A DNA stretch of 64,000 nucleotides from Dactylorhiza incarnata. Lineage: Eukaryota; Streptophyta; Magnoliopsida; Asparagales; Orchidaceae. A program made the translations under genes and the position numbers. The DNA is taken from the NCBI GenBank assembly GCA_033032865.1, contig JAWHQI010000040.1:10709001-10773000 (forward strand), read 5' to 3'. This document shows positions 31,458 through 43,791 of this stretch, one piece after another. The first letter of the stretch is position 1; the number at the start of each line of letters is the position of its first letter. The notes beneath the pieces were generated by a model that did not search any database, was not told the DNA's origin, and saw only the letters and a list, made by a program, of their open reading frames with translations.

Positions 31458-32959
31458 CCCGAACTCCTCGAGAGACCAATTTATTGGTTTCAACAATGCC
31501 CATACAAACTTATATATTAAGGTTTCCAATTTGGGACCCATCATATAAAAGAGCCCATACTAATTTATATGATGGATTCGATGCGGTGCAATGCTATGAA
31601 CATGAAAGGATGAATGCAATGCAATGATTATGATATGATGAACTCACCCATGCATTTTTGCTATACCGACATAGATTTGTAGTTCCCGCTTTTCGAGGGT
31701 AGCTAACCACTCATGCACCTCACGTAGTGGCCAAACGGAGATTGTGGAACGGGCTCCTCCACAACTAGGCGGGTATGAACACTACCAGACCTAGACCTAT
31801 GTACGCCTCAATTCTAAGAACACACAGCGGAGCCCCTGCATACTGCTCGCATCATGCTGAGTCTTCATAACACGGAAGGGGTCTTGGGAAGTGCACACCA
31901 AGAACACAGCCCAACCGGTCAAGAGTCTAATTGTTGGCTTCTAATGGTGTCACGACTAGCAAGCTCGTAGACCCGCCACAAGTAATCCTCCAACCAGGAT
32001 CATTACACCACCATGTGTAAACCATGCACATTCATGTAATTCCCATGCACACCCGTGCTATCATGCACACAAGGACTCACTAAAGGAGTCTTCTCACTTT
32101 TCACATCATACCAGTCAACCGATGCTAAGTAGCATTCAGGGCCCCCAACAATCGGGCCTCCCAACATTAATTCACCATAAGATATAACCATTTTTTATAA
32201 CCCGCATCAAGCCATCAATTCCACCCATACTGAGTTATCATAACTCTAGTGTAGTGGCGTGCGCAAAACATGGAAATTACTCTACAAGATCCTCCAGGAC
32301 TACTTGTGGTCACGGTGTCATATTCATATTCTACCAATTTAGTAAGCTCGCACATAACACCAATAATCAAACCTCATGCACCGATCACAACGTGCTTTAA
32401 CATGATCAAAGGTATCGACCTTATTGAAGGGTTATCACTAATCTAAAACATCCAATAGATTTTTTCACGTAATAAGAACATTAATTCGTACATGCACTTT
32501 TTATCATTCCACATAACTAGCAATTGGAGATTGATTTAATGAGACATCTCAACCAAACAAATCTGGAATTATTATCACAGGCCCACACTAGCGTGTACAT
32601 GATTCATACAACATCTCGGCCCAATCGGTCTTCACGTTCGGCATTTATATCTCCTTTAAGTTATCAAATGAAATAGCAACATCTCTATTACTGCTTATCC
32701 AGGATTATGAAATCTGACATGAGTGTACATATTGTTATCACAAGCCTAATCATCTGATGGATTATCAACCAATGGAAGCATTTAGGTAAACGAGTCCTCT
32801 AAATTCTTCATTCAATCGTGCATCGAAATGCCCCATTTCAAGATCATAAAATTCATATACACCTCACCCAATTGACATGGAAATCCAGGGACTCCTACCA
32901 CACCAAAGGAGGAGAACCAAAAGTTCTCTATCTACAAGCGTCGGCGCTAGCGCTAACGC

Positions 32960-33460
32960 CAGACGCTAGTGATTCAGTCGGCGCACCTTCCCATCGACAT
33001 TGGATGTCGACGGGAAGTTATCCCTTCCAGTCGACCCATCGACATGCTAGCGCCGGCGGTAGGGTTACCGTCGGGCTCTAGCTATTTCTATCCATACTCC
33101 TCCCGTCGATCTTAGGGGTCGACGGGAAGTTGTCTCTTCCCGTCGTCCCATCGACTCGCTAGCGTCGGTGGTAGCACAACCGCCGGGCGCTAGTGCTTCT
33201 ATCAACTCACCTTCCCGTCGATCTAAAGAGTCGACGGGAACTTACCCCTTCCCGCTGATCTTAAGTGTCGACGGAAAGTTCTCCCTTCCCGTCGACAAGT
33301 CGACTCGCTAGCGTCGGTGGTAGCACTACAGTCGGGCGCTACTGCTTCCATCAACTCACGTTCCCATCGATCTAACGAGTCGATGGGAAGTTACCCCTTC
33401 CCGTCGGCCCATCGACATGCTAGCGCTGGCGGTAGCTCTACCGTCGGGCGCTAACTAATA
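32960..33460. repeat. CCCGTCGAC palindrome array in LTR copy X
   Basis: Repeated segments hold facing motifs such as CCCGTCGA and TCGACGGG, with intervening GCTAGCGCCGGCGGTAG-like blocks about every 110-130 bases. Y has fewer units (38130-38490). Confidence 0.8.
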
Positions 33461-34080
33461 GCAAGCAGATCCTTTGCCATTTTCTTTCCAAACATCTTCC
33501 TCGGTAGCCCTGCTCCAAAACACATACAATTTCTCTCTTTTCCTAATGGTTGGTCCTTCACCTCTATTCATGTGTGTATAACCAATATACTCTAAGTCAA
33601 TAATTGTTACCAAAGTTCTAACTTAGCCCCTTTTTACCTATATTATTTATCATCTTCCCCGATTATGAATGTAGGGCATTATACCTTCTCTCCCCCAATA
33701 CTCCCTCATATGATCATGGATTTTCACGAAATCAAATCCTATCCCATCCTTTTAGAGAGAAGAAGTGATTGAAGGAACTTTCGCGGCAATCGGTGCCCTA
33801 AGATGAAAGATTCGGTTTCGTCTTTTCCTAAGAATCTCCATTAGCTCACAAGCCAAGCTCTTTTGAGCTCAACACCTCTCCTATTTTCTTCTACGATCTA
33901 GCACCAAGGGAGAGGGGTCGGAAGTCACCTTATTTTTTGGCCATGTTTGGAGCTCATCTTCATGGCGGCATGGTGGTGGTCGGCCAAGCTCCAATCTTTC
34001 TCCAACCTTGCTCTTTCAAGAACCCTAAATTAACCCCCTTAAGGGTTGAAGAAGAAGGTGAAGAAGAAGAAGAAGCACCC

Positions 34081-35988
34081 TACCATCTCCATCAATGACC
34101 ATTCAAGACATGTCTATTTAAATAACAATCCTTAATATCATACATTGTAGCACTAGAAATATCAACATGCCCGAGATAAGTACAGACTTCTCATTCGTGA
34201 TGAGAGTTCTCATTGCTTGTATAAGTAGTGACCCGTAAATGTTTCCAGCATGATCAAATTATTGATCTCCACCAAGTACACCTACGTAGTCCATCAACAT
34301 CATCCTTTCCAAAAGAAGTTAACTCGCTATTATTTAAAGTTAAAATCTTCTGCAAACCTAAGATTTGTCACGAGCCGATCTCGCCATGAGGGAAATCTCA
34401 TTAACCCTTAACATTTATCATGAAAAAAAATTAAAAAATATATTCATGTTAACCAAGGACTATTGTAGGCTCATGGCAAGGTGAATTCATGACTCTACAC
34501 CTCGCATAGGTCATAATCACCTCATTCCTTTCTAAGAACACGAGGCCCAAGTCATGTGTTACTTTTATCGAACCCAAGTCTAACTTATATTTGCACCGAA
34601 TTCAGAAATTGGTGCCAATTTCTCTTGGAATTTAGATCATTTCATTTAAGGGCCCTTCAACCGTGAACATAAACCTTATCAAATAGTTGGGTTACGATAC
34701 AGAGCCTCTAGAAAACTGCCTCGTTGAGGTAATACTGTTACACGTACTCCTACTTGCACAGGTATTCTTCCCAAACTCTAAGGTCATCCCAAAAATTGAC
34801 CCTTTGAAAGTAATTTGCTCACCCTCTTTGTGCATTTACAACTGCACCTTACAGAAGGGAGATCGTCATGCATTAAGATGTCATGATGACTACTACGTAT
34901 GTTATACTTTGGTTATGGCCAATACTCTTAATAATTTCCACGTCAATAAAAAAAATCAACCGTGGAATAGGAGATCAAGTACTCAACTTTTCTGATGACG
35001 ATCAAGTCGCATCCAATCATCCTAAGTGCATAGAGAAACAATGCTCATCCTTGAAATGTTCTATTCTCTAAATCCGAAAGCGAAATCTTCTCTCGATCAA
35101 AACTTGGTGTTAGCAGTCCCCCTTGCTTAGGGTGAACTAATTGTTCAAGGGTTACGACCTTCTAGTGTTGAAAAAAAAATTGTTAAGATTTTTCAACTCC
35201 CTGATAAATCCTAATCGGTAGGTCACTAGCACAATAAACGAAGAGATCAGCCCCCCCCCCCCCCCCCGGGTTCCTGGGTTGAGTCTCTTCGACCACCGAC
35301 ATGGTACATTCGTCATATATCCGCACACCATTGTGAGGGCATAACCTCGTCGACTCGGAGTTCTATCCTGCACTTAATCCCTCTTAGGCCCTTAGGGTTA
35401 CTATTTACGACGCCCTTTTCAAGGTCAACATGTGACCAAATCAAAAATAGGCCTATTCTGGATTCAAATTCTTATTCGACCTCTGGTATTTGTCATAGTG
35501 ATTGCTTTAATACAACAAAATGGGAAGTGTCAGGTTATCAGCAATACGGTTAGGCTTATGAGTCTCTCACTACTTCAATAATAGTTTCTGGGCATCAACT
35601 TTTCCTCCAGATAACCTATTATTCTGTGTAAGAGGTGGTAATATCTCTCAGTAAGTTGAGCTGTGCGTTATAGTGTAAGACATGAACATCTACTCTCACA
35701 ATAAACTCTTCCCACAATCACTTTATGTGTCCTTACATCTCAACCCAATCCATACCTGAGGTCAACTTTTGACTAGGGTACGCCACAAAACGTCTTGGTC
35801 AATTAGAATAAGGTGGTGCCCTAGTTACTAGTTCTAAGAATTAGCGTACATACTTAATGTGAATCCCACATGGTCACACCACCGCTTCCGCTGCATCAAT
35901 TTATCCTCAAACTGATCTAGCTAGCAGGGGTGGCCTAGTTGTTTAATGGACTTCTTTTATCTCAGGATCGTTGCAAGCTGATACCATT
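34081..35988 (-). other. Internal remnant of the long-LTR element
   Basis: This 1.9-kb stretch lies between LTR copies X and Y. I see no gag, protease, RT or integrase motif on either strand, only short random frames (the longest 102 codons, 34687-34995). A run of 17 C occurs at about 35250-35266. The minus-strand primer site TGGTATCAG lies at the right end. Confidence 0.5.
35978..35986 (-). promoter_or_regulatory. Initiator-Met tRNA primer-binding site
   Basis: The minus strand reads TGGTATCAG then CTTGC, two bases from the LTR end. Canonical sites read TGGTATCAGAGC, so two bases (AG) appear lost. Confidence 0.65.
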
Positions 35989-38900
35989 TGTAAGACCCCC
36001 CCCCCCCCCCCCCCCCCTCCCGGAATACAAGACACGGCCGAGGGGAGTCCTATGCCCAGGACAGCTGCGTTGCAGAAGTGTCAGCACATTGGCTAGCCCC
36101 CTTCACAAGATGCCTACCCTGCCGTCTATTCTCATATATCATCATGCCAACCCATCAATAATAGAAAAACACTAGAAACCATTGATTCACAACTAAGTAA
36201 TAATGTCCATACAATATAAACTGACAGGAAGATATACAAGCTCCAATTAATCATTCGAGTATAAACTTTCCCTAAGGCGACATTCTAACCACTCGCTCAC
36301 ATCTGCCGCTGATGGTAGCCAAGGTATCGTCGTCACCAACCATGTCACCTTGGCTTGGCTGTCCTCCAGTGTCGAACGTTGTTGCTCCACCTGAGTGTGC
36401 TCCTAAAAATGGGGGTGTAACAACCGTTAGTCATAAAGACTAAGTGGCTTCACATCCTCTCCCCTGGCGACTCCAAGGCACAGGGCGGAAGGGAATGAAG
36501 AGTAGCTGCAAGAGAGTTAGTAGTAGCAAAAATAGGTGACCGGGAAAGACATAATCGCAGCAGTGTATCAATGTATAAGAAGTACAACTAACAAGTAATA
36601 TGTCAATGATAGAGTATAAGAAAGTAATGTGACAGTACAGAAATAAGCAGTTTCAACATACCTTTACTTATATGAATGCACATACAAACTTATAAGTTAA
36701 GGTTTCCAATTTGGGACCCATCATATAAAAGAGCCCATACTAATTTATATGATGGATCTGATGCGGTGCAATGCTATGAAAATGAAAGGATGAATGCAAT
36801 GCAATGATTATGATATGATGAACTCACCCATGCATTTTTGCTATGTTGACATAGACCTGTAGTTCCCGCTTTTCGAGGGTAGTTAACCACCCTGGGCACC
36901 TCACGTCGTTGCCAGACGGAGACTGTAGAACGGGCTCCTGCACAACTAGGTGGGTATGAACACTACCAGACCTAGGCCTATGTACGCCTCAACGCTAAGA
37001 ACACACAGCGGAGCCCCTGCGTACTGCTCGCATCATGCTGAGTCTTCATAACACGAAAGGGGTCTTGGGAAGTGCACACCAAGAACACAGCCCAACCGGT
37101 CAAGAGTCTAACTGCCGGATTCTATCGGTGTCACGGCTAGCAAGCCCGTAGACCCTCCATAAGTAATCCTCCAACCAGGATCATAACACCACCATGTGTA
37201 AACCATGCACATTCATGTAATTCCCATACACACCCGTGCTATCAAGCACCCAACGACTCACTGAAGGAGTCTTCTCACTTTTCACATCATACCAGTCAAC
37301 CGATGCTAACTAGCATCTAGGGCCCCCAATAATCGGGCCTCCCAACATTTCACCATAAGATATAACCATTTCTTATAACCCGCATCAAGCTTTCAATTCC
37401 ACCCATATTGAGTTATCATAACTCTAGTATAGTGGCGTGCGCAAAACATGGAAATTACTCTACAAGATCCTCCAAGACTACTTATGGTCATGGTGTCATA
37501 TTATATTCCACCAATTTAGTAAGCTCGCACATAACACCAATAATCAACCCTCATGCACCGATCACAATGTGCTTTAACATGATCAAAGGTATCAACCTTA
37601 TTGAAGGGTTATAACTAATCTACATCATCCAATAGATTTTTTCATGTAATATGAACATTAATTCGTACATGCGCTTTTTACGATTCCACATAACTAGCAA
37701 TTGGAGATTGATTTAATGAGACATCTCAACCGAACAAATCTGGAATTATTATCACAGGCCCACACTAGCGTGTACATGATTCATACAACATCTCGGCCCA
37801 ATCGGCCTTCACGTTCGGCATTTATATCTCCTTTAAGTTATCAAATGAAACGGCAACATCTCTATTACTACTTATCGTAGATTATGAAATCCGACAAGAA
37901 TGTACATATTTTTATCACAAGCCTAATCATCTGATAGATTATCAACCGATGGGAGCATTAAGGTAAACGAGTCCTCTAAATTCTTCATTCAATCGTTCAT
38001 CGAAATGCCCCATTTCAAGATCATAAAATTCATCTACACCTCACCCAATTGACATTGAAATCCAGGGACTCCTACCACACCAAAGGAGGAGAACCAAAAG
38101 TTCTCTGTCTACTAGAGCCAGTGCTAGCGCTACCGCTAGGCGCTATTGATCCAGTCGACGCACCTTCCCGTCGACATTGGATGTCGACGGGAAGTTATCC
38201 CTTCCATTCGACCCATCGACTTGCTAGCGTCGGCGGTTGGGTTACCATCGTGAGCTAGCTATTTCTATCTATACTTCTTCCCGTCGATCTTAGGGGTCGA
38301 CGGGAAGTTGTCTCTTCCCGTCGTCCCGTTGGCTCGCTAGTGTCGGCGGTTGCACTACCGCCGAGCGCTAGTGCTTCTATAAACTCACCTTCCCGTCGAT
38401 CTAAAGAGTCGACGGGAAGTTACCCCTTCCCGTCGGCCCATCGACATGCTAGCGCCGGCGGTAGCTCTATTGTCGGGCGCTAGCTAACAGCAAGCAGATC
38501 CTTTGCCATTTTCTTTCCAAATATCTTCCCAGGCAGCCCAGCTCCAAAACACATACAATTTCTCTGTTTTCCTAATGGTTGGGCCTTCACCTCTATTCAT
38601 GTGTGTATAACCAATATACTCTAAGTCAATAATTGTTACCAAAGTTCAAACTTAGCCCCTTTTTACCTATATTATTCATCATCTTCCACAATTATGAAAT
38701 TAGGGCATTATACCTTCTCTCCCCCAATACTCCCTCATATGACCATGGATTTTCATGAAATCAAATCCTATCTCTTCCTTTTGGAGAGAATAAGTGATTG
38801 ACGGAACTTTCGCGGCAATCGGTGCCCTATGTTGAAAGATCTAGTTTGGTCTTTTCCTAAGAATCTCCATTAGCTCACAAGCCAAGATCTTTTGAGCTCA

Positions 38901-39533
38901 ACACCTCTCCTATTTTCTTCTATGATCTAGAACCAAGGGAGAGGGGTCGGAAGTCACCTTATTTTTTGGCCATGGTTGGAGCTCATCTTCATGGCGGCAT
39001 GGTGGTGGTCGGCCAAGCTCCAATCTTTCTCCAACCTTGCTCTTTCAAGAACCTTAAATCAACCCCCTTAAGGGATAAAGAAGAAGGTGAAGAAGAAGAA
39101 GAATGAGGAAGAAGAAGATGAATAGTTATCTGATTAAGAATTCATCCCCTTCATGCTTAAGAGAAAATGAAGAGAGAGGGAGAGAGAGAGAGAGAGTGAG
39201 CATTAAAGACCATTTAATGTCATTCCAACTCCCAAGCATTGTTCCATCTGCTTATTGACTTTTAGTTCCACCATTATTTTAGATTTAGGCACTTTAGGCC
39301 ATCCATCATGGAAAATGTCATGGGTTCTGATTCAGCCGCTACCGTTGGCGCTAGCTCCCTACTATCAATCCTTAGCCATTTGCTTCTTAGATCCAAAGGG
39401 TGAGAGTTACACCCACTCCTGGAGGTCATGGCACACCCATGGCACCACTAGGATCTCAAGACTCCTGCCTAGTCCAAGCATCTCCAAGTGACTCGTGTCA
39501 CTCGAGGGGTCTAGCTCGAATTGGGATGTCACA
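35989..39533 (-). repeat. LTR copy Y (5' LTR of the long-LTR element)
   Basis: A 3.5-kb LTR, TGTAAGACCCCC to GGGATGTCACA on the plus strand, with a C-run at about 35996-36017, the palindrome array at 38130-38490, and GAA and GA microsatellites near 39080-39210. No gene is present. It is a close relative of copy X. Confidence 0.7.
38130..38490. repeat. CCCGTCGAC palindrome array in LTR copy Y
   Basis: The clearest palindrome has perfect 10-base arms TTCCCGTCGA (38278-38287) and TCGACGGGAA (38297-38306). Similar pairs stand near 38165 and 38390. Confidence 0.82.
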
Positions 39534-39985
39534 TTACGAGCCCTTCATCGGGTATACCTCAGAAAGTCCAAGATGCACCCTCAATATCTAAGATTAACAA
39601 AAGAGTAGAAAAGACTAGATGGTTTGAGAATATGAATGATAAATACACATACAGCTTAGGTGAATAGTACTTTATAGACGGGAACGAACAAGTCTGCCCA
39701 TAGAGCCGTAGGATTGGTAGTTATAAAGGACGGGTCAGTCCTGCGAGCTTGAGCTCGGGTGGAATATAAGTGTATGTGCATAAAATGTGGTGAGTCTTCG
39801 GTATAAGCCCAGTCGACACACCGACAGAAGTACGATGACTCAGCGAGTGGTATGAGTTCAAAGAGCCAGAATGTTTTACTGCGCAACCAAAAGGTCTCAT
39901 GCCCTAATAACCCTACACTTAGCCTATTTAAGGTCTGGTACCTATGGGTCCAGCAAGAGTACGCAGGAGTTCATGAGTACAAAGG
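39534..39985 (+). mobile_element. Long-LTR fragment Z, left of Copia-1
   Basis: No gene is visible. Joined across Copia-1 (TSD AAAGG) this sequence continues at 63409. The right-hand part matches copies X/Y in reverse orientation, so Z is a third, opposite LTR of that family or a relative. The left boundary is uncertain. Confidence 0.45.
39981..39985. other. Target-site duplication of Copia-1, left
   Basis: AAAGG, repeated at 63409-63413 right after the 3' LTR. Confidence 0.92.
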
Positions 39986-41368
39986 TGTTGGGAATATTTT
40001 CCTCAATGTTCCCTTTATTTGAAGAGGCGTCACTCATAATGATAAGTACATATTGTATTTGATAAACCCCATTTTGCATCATGACTTTGCAGGGTGATGT
40101 TATTCCAAGCATTGGGATAATGTTAGTAGTTAACTGTCAAAACCGCTGAGACGAGCTCACTGTCTCAGCTGAATCGCTGAGACTAGGCCAGGAGCCGCTG
40201 AGAAGGGGTCTGCCTCAGTTGAGCTGCATTTAGATAGAATCCGCTGAGAAGAATATATATCTCAGCGGATCCGTTGAGAGGAGGACAGCTCAACCGCTGA
40301 GACTGAAGACTGTCTCAGCCCAACCGCTGAGACAGATTCAAATATGAAGACGAAATTGGCGGGATTTGCTTTTGGCGCAAACAGCTGTAAAGCAAGATAA
40401 AGTATTCTATCCTTCTCCATACTGTGGTAGGGGCCTCCTTAGAGCCGTTGAAGATAGAAATTGTATAAAAGAATAACTTAGGGCATTTCAGAGAAAACGG
40501 GTGTGCTAAGTGCTAAAAAGTGGTGAAAGCTTTCTACTGTTCCATTGACGGCTTCCACAAGTTTTTTATTCTGCTTCCTGAACCAGCAAGAAAATACAAG
40601 GAGAGAAGATAGCCATTCAATCTAGAAGAGAAAGGTGATATTTCCTCATCTACTGAAGAGGAAGATCAAATAGGAGCAAGGTCTGAAGATTTACCATTCG
40701 TCCCTGCTTCAAGGCAGCACCAACTGTGCATCAACAACAGAAGGCAATAAGCTGAAGGAAACATCATTGTTTTCATCTATTGTAAGCTAAACTTATAACC
40801 TCTGTAGGAACAATATTGTTCTGAGTTTGTAGGGCATTTTGCCTGATCTGTAGGGTTGTTCAACCAGGGTTTTAAGGTTGTTGAGCCTAAGAGTGTAAGG
40901 CATTTTGTCTGAGTTGTAGGGTTGTTGAACCTGAGGTGTAAGGTTGTTGAGCCTGAGACTGTAGGGCATTTTGTCTGAGGAGTAGGGCTTCTTGATAGGC
41001 CTGAGGTAGGAGATCAATGTGATTTCTGAGCTGTAAGATTGGTAGCACTCTGAGTTGGTAGGGTTGGTTGGCCCAAGGTAGGGTTTGGAGCAAACCTCAG
41101 AGATCCTGTGGGATCTGAGTTGTAAGCTCTTGGAGCTGAGTTTGGAGGAGGTTGCCTTGTCTAACACACTGTTAGAAAGGTGTAGAGGGATAATTGACTA
41201 CCCATAGACACACTGTCTTAGGGAACCACTATAAAGGACTGTGTGCTTTCTATGTTTGCTTGAGTTTTTGGTTTATTATTCATTAACTGCAATATAGTAA
41301 AGTCAAAGAGACCTATTCACCCCCCCCCCCCCCCTAGGTGAATTAAACTACTATCCTATAAACTATCA
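39986..41368 (+). repeat. Copia-1 5' LTR
   Basis: A 1383-bp LTR, TGTTGGGAAT to AACTATCA. TATAAAA is at 40464-40470. U3 carries CCGCTGAGAC/GTCTCAGC motifs (40140-40330), and R-U5 a run of GTAGGGCATTTTGCCTGAG-like units (40800-41130). A C-run stands near its 3' end. Confidence 0.92.
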
Positions 41369-41370
41369 AG

Positions 41371-41382
41371 TGGTATCAGAGC
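41371..41382 (+). promoter_or_regulatory. Primer-binding site of Copia-1
   Basis: TGGTATCAGAGC, two bases after the LTR, complementary to initiator-Met tRNA as in most copia elements. Confidence 0.92.
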
Positions 41383-41449
41383 GAGGTTGGTCAAAAAGGA
41401 CCTAACAGTCTGACCAGATCCTACATAGGTGTTGTCAAATCTGAATCCA

Positions 41450-41864
41450 ATGGCTACCACTAGAGGTCAGAAGGAGATGGAGTCAATGAAGTTGCCCATA
41501 TGCAAAAAAGGAAACCTTTGGCATTTGGAAGCAAAGGGTTAGGTTGTTCATGGAGGCCTCAGACACTAGGATTTATATTACTGCCAAGGAGGGTCCCATT
41601 GTCTTCACAAAGCCCTCCACTATTAATCCTATAAGACAGGTAGCCAAGACATATGCTGAAATAAAAAGGATGAAATTGCACTGGCCACAATGGACAAAAG
41701 AGCACAAAATATAATAGTCAATGCAATTGATGATTCCACCTTCCAAAACTTGGTACATTGTGAGACTGCCAAGGATATGTGGGATACACTAAGTGTGTAC
41801 ATGGAAGGTACTGAAGAAGTGAGGGATGATAGGAAATCCCTCCTTAATCAGGAGTATTGGAACC
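41450..41864 (+). pseudogene. Copia-1 gag, first part
   Basis: ATG at 41450 starts MATTRGQKEMESMKLPICKK. A one-base insertion near 41500 shifts the frame and further shifts follow. The UBN2-type gag sequence is still readable (MDKRAQNIIVNAIDDSTFQN, CETAKDMWDTLSVYMEGTEE, DDRKSLLNQEY). Copia-2 interrupts it at 41865; the next codons appear at 47091. Confidence 0.82.
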
Positions 41865-43698
41865 TTAGTTTTGATTTGAGTTAGGATCCACCTTTAGTGT
41901 CTAAGTTTATATCATAACATATTGTATAACTTAGAACAAATCCCATTAAGAAAGAAAGCTGAAAAGACATATATTTAATAGGCTGAAAAATAAGAGGAAG
42001 ATAAAAATAACACATGTTCTCTACGTTCGACGAACGGCTACCTGCGTTTGATGAACGGCGCTCTGCGCTCGACGAATGGTATTCATTCTGCGCTCGACGA
42101 AATCCAGTTATCTCAGTGGTCGACGATCCTAGCGGTTCAGCACTCGACGATCCCGTCTCAGCGGTCCAGCGGTCGACGAACAGATTGTCTCAGCGGTCAA
42201 CGAACAGACCCCAGCTCAGCGGTCGACGAAATCCTGCGTTCGACGAACTCAAGTCTGCGTTCGACGAAAAACTCAACATTCAGCGGTCAACGATCCAGCT
42301 AGTCTCTGCGTTCGACGAACAATTTCATTCGACAAACTCAAGTCTGCGTTCGACGAATATTCAGCAGATGTTCAGAAACAGTAAATCAAATGATCAGGTC
42401 GATGAAGCAAATGATGAGCTCGACGAACTTGAACCTGAGCTCGACGAAATATCTTCAGTATTATATTTATTATTCTCAGCTCGACTAATATGCTGTCAGA
42501 CTTTATTAAAGCAATATTTATTATTTCTATTTCTATATTTCTATATATATTGCTGATTTAACCTTATAGCCATGCAAGCATTAAATGTTCTAGCCGTTGG
42601 CAGAAGCAATAAATGTTGTAGCCGTTACAGCAAGCAAAAGAAGGAAATTGTTCTGCTCGAGGATCTGGGAAATAAAAGATATATTATTTCTTTCCTCTTT
42701 CGTTGGCAAGAATTCAAATCAGCCCAAGAAAGAGGACAACAGCTCTTTTACATGACAGCAGAAGTCAACTCTTTATTACAGCAGATTATATATACAGCAG
42801 AATAATAACCAGCTGCTCTCTCTCTCGACATATATACAGAATATATTATAATTGCTGTATAGATTTACATAGATAGAATATATCATATTGCTGTACAGGA
42901 AAAAGAGAAGAAGAAGAAAAAGAAGAGAAAAAGAAGAACTACAGCAAAAACAGAGACCAATCTATTATTCTATCTTGTCTCATTTTTGCTAACTCTTCTC
43001 TTGCAGATCATACATATCCTGGGACACCAAACACTATTATTTGCTCAGGATCAAAACTGCAAGAAGAAGAAAGAGGAGAATTGAAATCTAGAGAAGAAGC
43101 TCCATCAGTAAGCTGTCATCAAACTAAATCAGACAGGGGGGGCTTTCTTCATCATCATCATCAAGATCCAAATCAACTACCCATCAGGATCTTCAAGTGT
43201 CTTCTCAGCAAAGAGAAGAACAACATAACCTTTTTGTTTTCTTTATTTCTCCCATCTTGTAAAGGGTTAAAACTCCCTTCAAAAGTTTACTCCCGGTGAC
43301 AGGCCACCTTAGCAAAAACCTGCATCTTGGTTAGAGCACCTTATCAAAAGCTCCCTTGGTTTTTAAGCACCTGATCAAAAGCTTATTGGTGATTTGGGCA
43401 CCTGATCAAACCTCCATTGGTGTGAGGGCACCTGATCAAAAACCTCCTAGTGGATTCCTACCAGTGGGTAGAAGAGTAGATGTGCCCAGGTTTTGGGGAA
43501 CTACTATATATTCTTGTGTCATCTGGATTGCTTGTTGGTTTGCTTATTTATTTTATGTTTTTATGTGCTGTGATTTTTATGCCCTTCTAGGTGTTTGTTT
43601 TTTATTCCTCAATCAGCACTCATATATATATATAACATTATTTTGAAGCAAACTTAAACAAGAGCTTTAACACATATTTAAGAACTAAACTCCTTTCA
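41865..43698 (+). repeat. Copia-2 5' LTR
   Basis: 1834 bp, ending AACTCCTTTCA just before the primer site. U3 at 42010-42460 is an array of TTCGACGAA and CTCAGCGGTCGACGA motifs. Purine-rich GAAGAAGAA tracts lie near 42900. Confidence 0.9.
42010..42460. repeat. TCTGCGTTCGACGAA / CTCAGCGG array in Copia-2 LTR
   Basis: Exact TCTGCGTTCGACGAA copies lie at 42254, 42305 and 42343, with many variants (GCTCGACGAA, GGTCGACGAA). GTCTCAGCGG occurs near 42151 and 42188. The same array is in the 3' LTR at 45405-45840. The Copia-3 LTR holds the reverse complement of both motifs. Confidence 0.9.
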
Positions 43699-43700
43699 AT

Positions 43701-43711
43701 TGGTATCAGAG
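43701..43711 (+). promoter_or_regulatory. Primer-binding site of Copia-2
   Basis: TGGTATCAGAG, directly after the LTR. Confidence 0.88.
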
Positions 43712-43791
43712 GAAGTTGATTTTTCACACAGGCTAACACCTAAAATCACAAAGATCGCCTAGTTCTTATTTGTTTTAAAAAAAACAATTTA

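Larger units (their letters stand above)
20669..31495 (+). mobile_element. Gypsy-2: Tat/Retand-type gypsy element with gag only
   Basis: A plus-strand element of about 10.8 kb including the nested LARD (about 5.4 kb without it). The LTRs are 20669-27525 (split) and 30127-31495. The flanking pentamers are ATGTT (20664-20668) and ATGCC (31496-31500), a probable duplication degraded at two C-to-T sites; the uninterrupted copy Y supports this, reading ATGAATGCACATAC across the site. It holds a broken gag, no pol, a 78-bp tandem-repeat block and a polypurine tract. R-U5, polypurine tract and repeat block are homologous to Gypsy-1, so both belong to one broader family. Confidence 0.88.
30127..31495 (+). 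repeat. Gypsy-2 3' LTR
   Basis: A 1369-bp LTR, TGTACAACCC to GGTTTCAACA, with TATAAATA at 31194-31201. Its U3 (about 30290-31020) has the same palindrome and C-run array as the 5' LTR but with different unit number and C-run lengths. Confidence 0.92.
19988..34080 (-). repeat. LTR copy X, split by Gypsy-2, truncated
   Basis: X covers 19988-20668 and 31496 to about 34080, where its match to Y stops in a GAAGAAGAA tract. It lacks the last ~430 bases that Y has. It contains the same blocks as Y: the C-run start, a TGCAATGCAATGATTATGAT segment, and the CCCGTCGAC palindrome array at 32960-33460. Confidence 0.7.
19988..39533 (-). mobile_element. Degenerate long-LTR element (copies X and Y), Tekay/Del-like ends
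   Basis: Two LTR copies start TGTAAGACCCCC on the plus strand at 19988 (X) and 35989 (Y). Y ends TTGGGATGTCACA near 39533. Immediately left of Y, the minus strand reads TGGTATCAGCTTGC, a two-base-deleted version of the initiator-Met tRNA primer site TGGTATCAGAGC. Y is therefore the 5' LTR and X the 3' LTR of a minus-strand element. The remaining 1.9-kb internal part (34081-35988) has no gag or pol. Gypsy-2 sits inside X. The lineage is inferred from LTR ends and primer site alone. Confidence 0.6.

Noticed and set aside
34687..34995. 102-codon frame as a chromovirus gene remnant
   Set aside because: It is on the strand opposite to the element's direction and has no gag, protease, RT or integrase motif.
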